64,000 nucleotides of DNA, taken from JBDIVL01 sp039794405 (lineage in GTDB: Bacteria; Planctomycetota; Brocadiia; Brocadiales; Brocadiaceae). Location of the stretch: assembly GCA_039794405.1 (NCBI GenBank), contig JBDIVL010000004.1, forward strand, positions 72,766 through 136,765, given 5' to 3'. A model generated the notes under the pieces. It did not search any database. It was not told the origin of the DNA and worked only from the letters and a program-made list of their open reading frames with translations. Shown here piece after piece: positions 8,772 to 17,600 of this stretch. A program made the translations under genes and the position numbers. Numbering within the stretch: the first letter of the stretch is position 1; every line of letters begins with the position of its first letter.

Positions 8772-9200
8772 TCACATTCCTCTCTTGGGAGAGGTCCCCT
8801 TAAAATTCCCCTCTTGGGAGGGGTTAGGGGTGGGTTCATTCGCCCTTATCCATTTCTCAATTGCGGTAACAACCCCTTGTATATTCCCCTTAACATCTAA
8901 ATCATAAAATCTTAGGAACCTTATTCCAAGAGATTCCAATTTTGATTGTCTTATTCTATCTTCTTCACTCTTGTTTTCATGACTGACACCGTCAATTTCG
9001 ATTGCTAACATCAATTCATTACAGAAAAAATCAACAATATAATTATCAATAGGTTTTTGGCGATCAAAATCATATCCCAGCAATTGCTTCCTTTTTAAAT
9101 ATCTCCATAATAGTACCTCGGATAAAGTACTGCTTTTTCTCAAACGTCGTGCAACTTCTTTTAACTTTAGATTATATGGTAAAATAACTTTTCGTTTCAT
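8772..9200 (-). CDS. DUF559 (Vsr-like endonuclease fold) protein
   Basis: From the ATG at 9200 the protein is about 142 residues: EVARRLRKSSTLSEVLLWRY, GYDFDRQKPIDNYIVDFFC, LMLAIEIDGVSHENK and LGIRFLRFYDLDV. These are the hallmark blocks of DUF559, a very-short-patch-repair-like nuclease fold, with the putative catalytic Asp and Glu (IVDFFC...AIEIDG) present. The ATG at 9200 is one base after the Mod stop codon, so translation is probably coupled; an upstream ATG would read through Mod repeat DNA and is rejected. The last about 22 residues (EPTPNPSQEGN...) come from repeat family A rather than from the family. DUF559 genes often accompany restriction or mobile loci; its role here is not known. 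Confidence 0.85.
   Translation of the reverse strand: MKRKVILPYNLKLKEVARRLRKSSTLSEVLLWRYLKRKQLLGYDFDRQKPIDNYIVDFFCNELMLAIEIDGVSHENKSEEDRIRQSKLESLGIRFLRFYDLDVKGNIQGVVTAIEKWIRANEPTPNPSQEGNFKGTSPKRGM
8774..8840 (-). repeat. Palindromic repeat family A, copy 2, at DUF559 C-terminus
   Basis: Contains CCTCTCTTGGGAGAGG, CCCCTCTTGGGAGGGG and GGGGTGGGTTCA. It supplies the last 22 codons of the DUF559 gene and abuts the decayed YhcG frame. Confidence 0.8.
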
Positions 9201-9201
9201 T

Positions 9202-11055
9202 TCATTCGAATAGTTTTCTTTGTTTATTATGGCTTTTGGAGTTAGTATCTTTTTCAGACTTTTTTCTTTTGTCTGATTTACCCACCCCTGAATCCCCTCC
9301 CGAGAGGGGACTTTTATGTTTTCCTCCCGAAAGGGGACTTTCTGCATTCCCCTCCTGGGAGGGATCCTTCCTTAGATTCCCCTCTTGGGAGGGGCCAGGG
9401 GTGGGTTCAGGCAAATTGACAATATTCAAACTATAATCTTCTTTCCCAAATTCACATCTGCCAAGCAACATCTTAGGAATCTTTTTTACGGTGATAGTAG
9501 CGTAACGATTTTCACAAGCTTCCTGGAAAGATTTACAGCAAATCAGAAGGCTTTCGTCCGGTTTCATTTCTTCATGAATCTTGTCTAAAAACTGTACCGT
9601 AACAAACTGCGTTGTGGTAAATATATAATCTTTTTCAGTTGAACGACCATGTTTCCAGTAAATATGCTCATCCGGGCAGTATCTAAAACCTTCATGCTTT
9701 GCCATAGCAGCGGCGAGCATATCGGCATTATAACGTTCATCTATTATCCAGTTATCGTGTTTATCCTTTTTCAACAGACTTGGGGCTAAATAGTAATACT
9801 TGAACCCCCCGCCGCCCTGCCAACCCACCCCTATCTCCCCTCCCAGGAGGGGACTTTTTTGATTCCCCTCTTGGGAGGGGTTGGGGGTGGGTTCATTCCT
9901 TTCTCGAGAGGGGCTAGGGGTGTGTACAATTCTAGATATTCCACCCCGATCCGTACCGTCAATGACCTTTTTCAATCGTGGCAAGCAGTGGGTATGGCAA
10001 TGCTCGCCAAGCTCAATGCCAATCCATTTGCGATTCATCTTGTGCGCAACAGCAGCAGTTGTGCCAGAGCCGAGAAAGGAATCGAGAACCAAGTCGCCTT
10101 CATTAGTGGCTAATGCGAGAATGCGCTGGATTAAACGTTCAGGCTTGGGGGTGGTAAAAGAATTTCCAGAAAATATCTCCTTTGATTCATATTTTGCAAT
10201 TTTATTGTCATCAGCAAAATCTCGTGGCCACCACGTTTCGGCTGTAATTCCTTCTTTAACTTCTGATAAAAACTTTTTTAACATTGGTCGCCCCGTTCCC
10301 TTGACGCCAAACCAAATTCGAGAATCAGCAAGTAACTCTTTATACCTTTTTTGCGAACAAATCCAAGAACGAGTTGGGGGAGGAGAAAATACCAAGCCAG
10401 TAGGACCCGTTATGGTGTAAATACAATTTTCAGACGGTGTTTTTGCAGATAAATCACTAGCCCTCCATAATCCACGAGGATCGTTATCTGGATTTTTGTA
10501 ATCTTTTAGTTGTTCATTTGTTCTTGGAAAAAGATTTGGTCTCCATGTATCTTTGTTTTTTGCAAAAACTAATATGTGATCATGTGAATCCGAAAGCCAT
10601 TTCGCATCATTGGCAGGACCATATTTCTTCTGCCATACTACATTCGCAACAAAGTTCTTTCGTCCGAAAATCTCATCACAAAGTACTTTCAAATAATGGC
10701 ATTCATCATCATCAATAGAAATCCAGAGCGTTCCGTCATTACGTAACAGCCTGTGCAATATCTCAATCCTCGGCTTCATCAGGCTTAGCCAGATAGAATG
10801 TTCCAGTCCGTCATCATAGTGTTCAAAGGCATTGCCGGTGTTGTATGGCGGGTCAATATAGATGCATTTGATTTTCCCGACAAAGTCCTGCTCAAGGGCT
10901 TTGAGGGCAAGAAGATTATCACCATAGATAAGCATGTTTTCGCTGTTTTTGTCCCCGTAAGACTTTTTAGAGTCTTCAATCAATATGCGCGGTTCCAGCT
11001 TCGGTTGGTTATCCTTGCCTATCCATGTGAGTTCAAGTTTTTGGTTTTTTGTCAT
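9202..11055 (-). CDS. Type III DNA methyltransferase (Mod), adenine-specific
   Basis: A 617-residue beta-class N6-adenine methyltransferase. Motif IV DPPYNTGN (68-75) precedes motif I DSFLGSGTTAAV (325-336), the order typical of Mod subunits. The block GGGGFKYYYLAPSLL (about 414-428) is also typical. Two copies of palindromic repeat family A are inserted in frame, at about residues 376-411 (just before the GGGGF block) and 549-593 (near the C-terminus), encoding TPNPSQEG and KSPL(L/S)GG peptides. These account for about 80 residues absent from ordinary Mods. Sits upstream of the DUF559 gene and Res, giving the order Mod-DUF559-(YhcG remnant)-Res. The Shine-Dalgarno is weak. Confidence 0.92.
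   Translation of the reverse strand: MTKNQKLELTWIGKDNQPKLEPRILIEDSKKSYGDKNSENMLIYGDNLLALKALEQDFVGKIKCIYIDPPYNTGNAFEHYDDGLEHSIWLSLMKPRIEILHRLLRNDGTLWISIDDDECHYLKVLCDEIFGRKNFVANVVWQKKYGPANDAKWLSDSHDHILVFAKNKDTWRPNLFPRTNEQLKDYKNPDNDPRGLWRASDLSAKTPSENCIYTITGPTGLVFSPPPTRSWICSQKRYKELLADSRIWFGVKGTGRPMLKKFLSEVKEGITAETWWPRDFADDNKIAKYESKEIFSGNSFTTPKPERLIQRILALATNEGDLVLDSFLGSGTTAAVAHKMNRKWIGIELGEHCHTHCLPRLKKVIDGTDRGGISRIVHTPSPSRERNEPTPNPSQEGNQKSPLLGGEIGVGWQGGGGFKYYYLAPSLLKKDKHDNWIIDERYNADMLAAAMAKHEGFRYCPDEHIYWKHGRSTEKDYIFTTTQFVTVQFLDKIHEEMKPDESLLICCKSFQEACENRYATITVKKIPKMLLGRCEFGKEDYSLNIVNLPEPTPGPSQEGNLRKDPSQEGNAESPLSGGKHKSPLSGGDSGVGKSDKRKKSEKDTNSKSHNKQRKLFE
9277..9411 (-). repeat. Palindromic repeat family A, copy 3, translated inside Mod (C-terminal)
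   Basis: Three palindromic units (CCCGAGAGGGGAC..., CCCCTCCTGGGAGGG, CCCCTCTTGGGAGGGG) in frame within the last 70 codons of Mod. Confidence 0.85.
9823..9930 (-). repeat. Palindromic repeat family A, copy 4, translated inside Mod (central)
   Basis: Palindromes CCCCTCCCAGGAGGGG and CCCCTCTTGGGAGGGG followed by GGGGTGGGTTCATTC. In frame; separates two otherwise contiguous conserved Mod blocks. Confidence 0.85.
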
Positions 11056-11165
11056 GATGACTGTCTTTGCAATTTCATGCTAAATACGCACTCTTTAACA
11101 CGCATGAGCACGTACTCTGTAATTTAGCTTGTTAATAAATGTAACTATCCCGTTTATTTCTTTCA

Positions 11166-12497
11166 TTAATCCCAAAGTGAAGGTTCTTTAGTATAGTTAG
11201 TTAATGAAGATATGGATTCTTGAGGCCCTTTATTATATTGCGCATTGTATGTATCTATTAATACTTTGGGACTTAGCATCTCATAGATAACTCTTGCTAT
11301 GTCTGCAAAAGGCACCTCGACATTAAAATTACCTTTCTTAATTTTTGCAAAAGGAGTTTCGGAACTTAATTGTTCTTCTTTAGCTTTTAAGCAAGTATCC
11401 ACAATCACCCATCCGTCTTTTTCAAATATTTTTAATATCTCAGTAAGATTTATTCTGTAAGTTAAATAAATTCTTCCAATCATCAAAGCGGTGATATCTT
11501 CTATCGAAAGTGGAAATACTGATAAAGGGGCCAGGTTCGCTGAAAAACCACGACGATCTAAAGAATTGAAATGGAAAACAACGTAATTATTTTGTTCCCA
11601 GTGGTTTTTAACACTTTCGTGTCTTGAGTCAAAATATTCATTAACCTTGTCCATGTCATTTACTTTCTCGAAATCAACGCATTCCAAAATCATATAGTTG
11701 CCAAACAATTCGCTGGAGCAACATGTTTTTCTCGCTTTTGCAATAGTGTCCCTGAGTATCGCTAAATAGTTTTTCAGAGGGACATCACAAGGTAAAATTG
11801 TGAGCTTTGAACCCTCGTATTTCGTTATTCCAGTGTTAAAAAACTCTACTACCTCTTGCAACCTTTCCTTTTGCCTTGTGACCCTTCGTCCTCTTCTCTT
11901 TGACGACTTTACTTCTATAAGTTCAATATCGCCATTATCGTCTATTGTAGTTATATCTCCATTTCTTAAAAAGTTGCTAATATCATTTATTATTACCCTC
12001 TTTTTCCCATGAAGAATTTCTGTTGAAAAGGCAAATAACTCTGTGATTAATCCATCATCAAGGCGAACAGGACCGCTATCCTCTTTGTTTGATAAAACAG
12101 ATAAAATTGCCCTATTATATTTTAAATACCTCCATGCTATTCCATCAATTATAGTCTTTAACGACTGATTGACGAAAAGAATAGCATCTATCTGGTTCTG
12201 ATATGTCCTTATTTGCTTCTCCCTCTCTTCTTTAGGTAAACTTGAATCAGCTTCAAGTTTACCTAAAGTGATCTTTATAGCATCAATAGCTTTGGTATGT
12301 TGCAATAAGTCGCCTAATATGGACAATTGGAGCTTGTAAATGGAGAATTTACTTTTCCTCCTTTTTCGGCTTATGAATAAGTAATCTTCAATTATTTCCT
12401 TGTAATCTTCTTGTAATGGCATCCATATGGCATTAATCAGACAGGAATAATCTCGTTTTTTACTACCAGCGGTAACTATTTTTTGTTTAAATTCCAT
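11166..12497 (-). CDS. Unrecognised protein with PD-(D/E)XK-like motif, in restriction island
   Basis: A 443-residue soluble protein that I do not recognise as a named family. The N-terminal third is helical and Lys-rich. In the middle, NFLRNGDITTIDDNGDIELI is followed by EVKSSKRRGRR (residues about 176-206): a D-x(n)-E-V-K arrangement (D181, E195, K197) with a basic stretch after it, which is what the catalytic core of restriction-endonuclease-fold nucleases looks like. The C-terminal 200 residues have no motif I can name. It has no signal peptide or membrane segments. It lies between the Mod gene and the AlbA_2-type regulator on the same strand, with a DUF2130 remnant directly upstream. A nuclease role in defence is inference from motif and context. 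Confidence 0.65.
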   Translation of the reverse strand: MEFKQKIVTAGSKKRDYSCLINAIWMPLQEDYKEIIEDYLFISRKRRKSKFSIYKLQLSILGDLLQHTKAIDAIKITLGKLEADSSLPKEEREKQIRTYQNQIDAILFVNQSLKTIIDGIAWRYLKYNRAILSVLSNKEDSGPVRLDDGLITELFAFSTEILHGKKRVIINDISNFLRNGDITTIDDNGDIELIEVKSSKRRGRRVTRQKERLQEVVEFFNTGITKYEGSKLTILPCDVPLKNYLAILRDTIAKARKTCCSSELFGNYMILECVDFEKVNDMDKVNEYFDSRHESVKNHWEQNNYVVFHFNSLDRRGFSANLAPLSVFPLSIEDITALMIGRIYLTYRINLTEILKIFEKDGWVIVDTCLKAKEEQLSSETPFAKIKKGNFNVEVPFADIARVIYEMLSPKVLIDTYNAQYNKGPQESISSLTNYTKEPSLWD

Positions 12498-12505
12498 AAC
12501 ACTTA

Positions 12506-12628
12506 TCAGTTTGTTAATTTATTCTGTAAATCGGTCCTGTCTTGGAAATATACATTCATCGCTACAAGCGATTCAGTTAATTTGATCTCAGCCAGACATT
12601 TTGGACAAGTAATTATTGGTTCTGTCAT
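12506..12628 (-). pseudogene. Remnant of DUF2130 gene start
   Basis: The reading begins MTEPIITCPKCLAEIKLTES, the conserved N-terminus of DUF2130 proteins with its CPxC zinc-ribbon pair. After about 24 residues similarity ends and a stop follows 17 codons later, so roughly 90 percent of a DUF2130 protein is missing. It sits 8 bp before the 443-residue gene and may supply its upstream leader. A short real peptide cannot be excluded. Confidence 0.55.
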
Positions 12629-12986
12629 ATGTTTTTCTTTGAAGGTTTTAATAAATCGGCATACAGAGGAGTAATAATATTCGTAGCCGGTTCTCCTTGC
12701 CATCCATCTGAGTTCTAATCCTTGATTTTCACCGTATACTTTAATAGTTCAACCTTATTATTTCTCATACAAGATAATAAGTTTTTCTGTAAGTCTTTAC
12801 TAGTGTTGAAATTATAAATATAGTACTTTCTTATTATCAGAGAGGCTGGATAATAAACCAATAAATTTTCTCTGTGCTACTGAACCGGCTTTTTGATAGC
12901 GTACATTTTTCTTACCTTTACTCATGTCCACTTCAAGCATTTCCATGCCAATCTCTTTCTTAAGTATGTTTGTAACTTTCAGCTTT
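12629..12986. other. Intergenic region within defence island
   Basis: No convincing gene. A same-strand frame from about 12946 to 12812 (44 codons, starting MEMLEVDMSKGKKNVRYQKA) is open and Lys-rich but matches nothing I know; it could be another truncated fragment. The rest is AT-rich. Confidence 0.35.
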
Positions 12987-14444
12987 TCATACCCAATACG
13001 GAATGTATTCTGCGAACTTAACAGATGTCGATGTCGGGTCTTTGCGCTTAATGCGTCCGGCATCTATTGCGTCCCGTATTAGGTTAGAAACCTGGGTTCG
13101 TTGTTTTTCGTGCATCTTGAGGCGCTCACGCAATGAGGTATTGGTCATGGCACTACTACTGAGATATTTGAGTACAGCATGTTGATAACATGCTTCAATC
13201 CGCTCCGTCTGGGACATCTCTGAAAACTTCCGTGGTGCAAACAATGTGACCTTGAAATAATTTTCTCCCTCTTCGAACGCAACGGGTGGGAGTCCATATA
13301 GCTCTATGGCGGCTACTACTTTCATGAAGCCGGTTCCTCGTTCTTCGCAAATCCTGTATCGTCTGAATGCCGAGGCGAGTATTTCATTGCGCGATTCAGG
13401 AGTAGTACCTATCAGGCGGTCTAATTTCTTTGATGGAGGGAGGGCACCCGGATTGACAAATTCAATCCGATTATCAAAAATTTCAATCATAGGACCAGTA
13501 CCTGAAATGGTGAAATCCTGATGAATAAGGGCATTGGCAATGAGTTCACGCAGGGCAATTTCAGGATATACGATAACTTCACTGCGTAAAGCCTTTTCGA
13601 TGACTTCACTGTGGGGAAGGATACGCCTGAGGTAGGCAATCAGATCCTCAAAACCAATTGCATAACCCTTGTGTTCGACAACTTCATCTATTGTCTCAAC
13701 CTTGTTCAATCCCTTATAGCGTATGATGCGGATACGCTTCCGTTCAAGGCCGCTGAATTCTTTAAGCTGATGTGCAGCGGCAATTGCACCAAAGTTGGTA
13801 ATATAGTATCCACCACTATCTTGATCAATGAATTTTTCATCTACAAGCCAGTGCAGCATCTCTTCATTTGTTTGCGCAACTGGTCTCTGGAGCAGGCGAC
13901 ATATACCTTCTGAATCCAGCTTAGCTATCACCTCATCTGGGTGAAGCAATGTTGTGGCTCGCAGCTCCTCCCAGAAAGGATTTCTGCTATTGAGGAACAT
14001 CGAGCCAATCTCCTGTCGTGAAGCAGGGCGTGTAGTTCCCCCAGATCGGATATAACAATAATCCAGCGGTTTACCCCGTAGATGTACTGGCTTTGTCTTG
14101 CTCTCCTTTATACGTACAAACAGAAGGGATGTGTTGTAAAACTCAACAATAGCATGATCTATCGCAATAGGTGGTTCTAAAGCATCGCGTCCGAGATTTG
14201 CAATCTGTCCAACTATAACCGTAGCTTCGTCTTGCTGAATGCCGCTTGGCACTGCGGTTTGGTTGTCAATGCCAAATACTAGAACCCCACCGCCTGGATA
14301 GTTGGCAAAAGCTGAAAGGTGTTGAACCAAACGATCTTTTTTTGGTGAAAGACTTTGTTTCCAGTCAAGTTCGTTAATCTCGTGGGATACTGGACCAAGA
14401 CTGGTTTCCAGTGTTTCCCGCGCAGATGCTATCCATTTCTTCAT
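12987..14444 (-). CDS. AlbA_2/Schlafen-type DNA-binding and HATPase-fold protein (putative transcriptional regulator)
   Basis: A 485-residue protein. The N-terminal region has ELDWKQSLSPKKDRLVQHL and AFANYPGGGVLVFGID (about 25-60), the AlbA_2 (Schlafen-like) domain of RecG-related regulators. The centre carries ELIANALIHQDF and EERGTGFMKVV, the HATPase_c_4 signature (about 300-390). The C-terminus looks like a winged helix (about 420-475). These proteins are often annotated as ATP-binding regulators and occur in defence islands. Start is ATG at 14444, with GAGGAACC a few bases upstream as a ribosome binding site. It may regulate the island; inferred from context only. Confidence 0.82.
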   Translation of the reverse strand: MKKWIASARETLETSLGPVSHEINELDWKQSLSPKKDRLVQHLSAFANYPGGGVLVFGIDNQTAVPSGIQQDEATVIVGQIANLGRDALEPPIAIDHAIVEFYNTSLLFVRIKESKTKPVHLRGKPLDYCYIRSGGTTRPASRQEIGSMFLNSRNPFWEELRATTLLHPDEVIAKLDSEGICRLLQRPVAQTNEEMLHWLVDEKFIDQDSGGYYITNFGAIAAAHQLKEFSGLERKRIRIIRYKGLNKVETIDEVVEHKGYAIGFEDLIAYLRRILPHSEVIEKALRSEVIVYPEIALRELIANALIHQDFTISGTGPMIEIFDNRIEFVNPGALPPSKKLDRLIGTTPESRNEILASAFRRYRICEERGTGFMKVVAAIELYGLPPVAFEEGENYFKVTLFAPRKFSEMSQTERIEACYQHAVLKYLSSSAMTNTSLRERLKMHEKQRTQVSNLIRDAIDAGRIKRKDPTSTSVKFAEYIPYWV

Positions 14445-14574
14445 TGGTTCCTCATCTCATCAAATAATGAAGTAGTAACATGTTGATATTTAAGATGTTT
14501 TGAAAATTTTCCGTTTTCTAATGAAGTAAAAAATGGCATTTTTAAAAAGCCACATTACTTTATTCATCTGTGAT

Positions 14575-14643
14575 CAATGACTTTGACGGCAATCTGATTT
14601 TCCTTCCCTATCCATGTGAGTTCTAATTATTAGTTGTTGTGCA
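14575..14643 (-). pseudogene. Remnant of a second Mod gene start
   Basis: Reading on the minus strand, ATGCACAACAACTAATAATT is followed by GAACTCACATGGATAGG and AAGGAAAATCAG. This encodes LELTWIGKENQ after two stop codons and matches the N-terminus of the intact Mod (LELTWIGKDNQ, at about 11035). Similarity stops after about 11 codons. It lies immediately downstream of the helicase stop codon, the position a Mod gene would occupy in a helicase-Mod-Res operon. Confidence 0.65.
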
Positions 14644-14653
14644 TTATTGGCAT

Positions 14654-17600
14654 TTAAATAAATTTCCACCTAACTGTAAATAACTCTAATATTTCAACCG
14701 TCTGTTTTAAGCGTGCCTCTATCTGATCCATCAGTTCTTCCTTTCTGTTATCTATCTCATCTTGCGACTGGTACAGGTTCAGCCGTAATGTATTACGTTT
14801 CTTTTCCATTTCTTTTATCAGCCGATGTGCCTGTACCTTTTCTTCAAGATTTAGGACTTTTTTTGCTTCTGTTTTACGGCATTTTATCTCTTTATCTAAT
14901 TCTTTCAATTCAATTTCCATGCTGCTTTTCACATCTTCTGCCCATTTGTCTAATTTTTCCATCTCATTATCGAAGAAACCTGCATTACGTTCAGTATTCA
15001 TTTGCAGAATTTCGGTTTGTTGTTTTTGGGCTATTTGATTGATAAGATATCTGATATGAGAACCCACCCCTAAATCCCCTCCCGAGAGGGGACTTTTTGA
15101 TTCCCCTCTTGGGAGGGGACTAAGGGGTGGGTTTCCTCCCGAGAGGGAACTTTTATATTTCCCTCTCGAGAGGGGGTTGGGGGTGTGTTCCTTCCCAACT
15201 TTACCATTACTCACCAAATCAGAAATGAAGTTTATTGTTGCAGGTAGTGAAAATAGCCTTTTGCATTGCTCAATATCCAACTCTGTACCTTCATCAGTAA
15301 CCCCACATAGTAAAATATGATCTTCAGTCTCAAATGAATGAATAGTTAAGTTGATTACTGATAAACAACCAGATTTCCCAATAAGTGACTCAAGTATGGA
15401 AATTTTTGTTGGTGTATCTGAATAATTGAAAATAAGTCCGATTTGATTATCTGGAGCAGTTTCAGCTTGAAAAGATTTGCATTGTTCAATAATGCACTGT
15501 GCTAAAGGATGTCCGATCCTGTAAATGTTGACATCCTCGATGTTCCTTCCAAGTCGATAAGGACCTGGATGTATCTTTTCTCCTGCAAATGGATTTTCCC
15601 GCAAGGTAAAGGAATACTCGTCTGCTACAAAATCAGCATAAGGTTCAAGGTAGTATTTGGTAATCTGCCATAGCCAATTTTCGTATCGTGTTAGGTATTC
15701 TTTGCTCTCACGCAGGCTTACCCTTAATTTTTCATGTACTTCCTCATCAAAATTTTCCAGTAATTTTTGTCTGGCGGTTTTCAAATGGTCTTCAATGTGT
15801 TCCTCTAGTTCCTTTTGTAATTGATCAAACGAAGATTGTATCTCTTCTGGAGTCCTACAACTTTGATAAATCTGTGCAATACGCTTTTCAAAATCAACCC
15901 CTGACTCGATGCTTCCCAACACTTCATCACTTGCACCAAAGACACCGCTAAAAAGCCTGAATTTTTCAGCCAATATCTGGTAAACCCTCTGATCTGCTGC
16001 GTTGTTTTTGTTTAAAAAGTTTACCACAACTACGTCAAACTTTTGTCCATAGCGATGGCATCTGCCAATCCTCTGCTCGATACGTTGTGGATTCCATGGC
16101 AGATCATAATTTACCACGAAAGAACAAAATTGCAGGTTAATACCCTCGGCGGCAGCCTCGGTTGCTATCATAATTACCGCCTCATCTTTAAAATAATCAA
16201 CTATTGCAGCACGCAAATTAGCCGTCTTTGAATCTGTTATCGTATCCGTATCCTTATACTTTTCCAGCCATCGCCAATAGATTTCACGTGATTTTGGATC
16301 GCTGTTAGAACCGTTGAATAGCACTGTCTTTCCCTTAAATGCTGTATTTTCGAGAATGTTTTTCAGGTATTCCTGAGTTCTTGTTGATTCAGTAAAGATA
16401 ATAGCCTTCTTATTACCACCCAGTCGCTCTGTTTCCGCAAAACCTTTTTTGAGCGCTGTTAATAACACTTCACCTTTCGAATTTCTGATAATAGACTTCG
16501 CAAGTTGCTCAAATTCCCTGAGATCATAAATCTCTTTCCTCATGTTCGCGATTTCCTCAGGAGAATATTGTCTTTCCTTCTCATCAAGAGGTGATTGGTC
16601 TACTTCCTCATCATCTTCCCACTCTTCTTTTAACTCATCAAAGGTCTCGTAATCCTTGGCTATTGATTTCTCTACTGTTTCATTCAACGGATTATGACTT
16701 TCTACAATATATTCAAGCTTATTTGCCAGGGTCTCTAAAGTACCTGATATCGCAAAAGTTGATGATGCCAATAGTTTTCTCAAAATCAATGTCATCAATT
16801 GCCGTTGACTTGGAGGGAGGGCAAAAAGGTCTTCTCTTTGCAGATAGGATGAGACCAGATCATATAATTTTTGTTCATCAAGGGATGGAATAAACTCTTG
16901 TGTAATTGCTATTCTATTCGTGTATTTTATATATTCCACAACCTGATGACGAAGTGTTCTCATGCAAATAGGCTTTAATCGTTCTTTCAGATTATAAAAA
17001 CCATTTTCACCTGTTAATCTGGAAAACTGACTCTTAAAACTCTTTAAATCACCAAAGGTATAATCATCAATAATGCTAACTAAGCCGTAGAGTTCTAAGA
17101 GTGAATTTTGAAGAGGCGTTGCAGTAAGAAGGACTTTTGGTGCATGGGCAACTGCATCTTTGATGGTATTGGCAATCTTGTTCTGCGGTTTATAAACATT
17201 CCTTAATCGGTGAGCCTCATCAATAACTACTAAATCCCAATTAATTTTCTTGATATAAGCATCTTTTGCTCTTGCAAAGTGGTAAGAGCAAATGATAATC
17301 TCTTTCTGATCAAAAGGGTTTAAGTTTCCTTTTTTAATTTCCTGATTAAAGGAAGAGGCTTCTAGAATGATGGAAGTATGAAAAAACTTCTCTGATAGTT
17401 CCTGGTTCCATTGCTTGCGAAGATGTGCTGGTACAATGATTAAAATTTTTCTCTTTCTCTCAGCCCATTTTTGCGAAATAACTAGCCCAGCCTCAATCGT
17501 TTTACCAAGTCCTACCTCATCTGCCAATATTGCACCTTTAGAAAGCGGCGAACGGAATGCAAATAAAGCAGCCTCAACTTGATGTGGATTTAAATCAACT

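Noticed and set aside
9881..10420. 179-codon frame on the plus strand
   Set aside because: It is antisense to Mod, whose motifs and repeat inserts fully explain the open frame.
12812..13063. 83-codon frame overlapping the 3' end of the AlbA_2-type gene
   Set aside because: It shares 77 bp with a gene of clear family and has no known motif; at most the last 44 codons might be a gene fragment.
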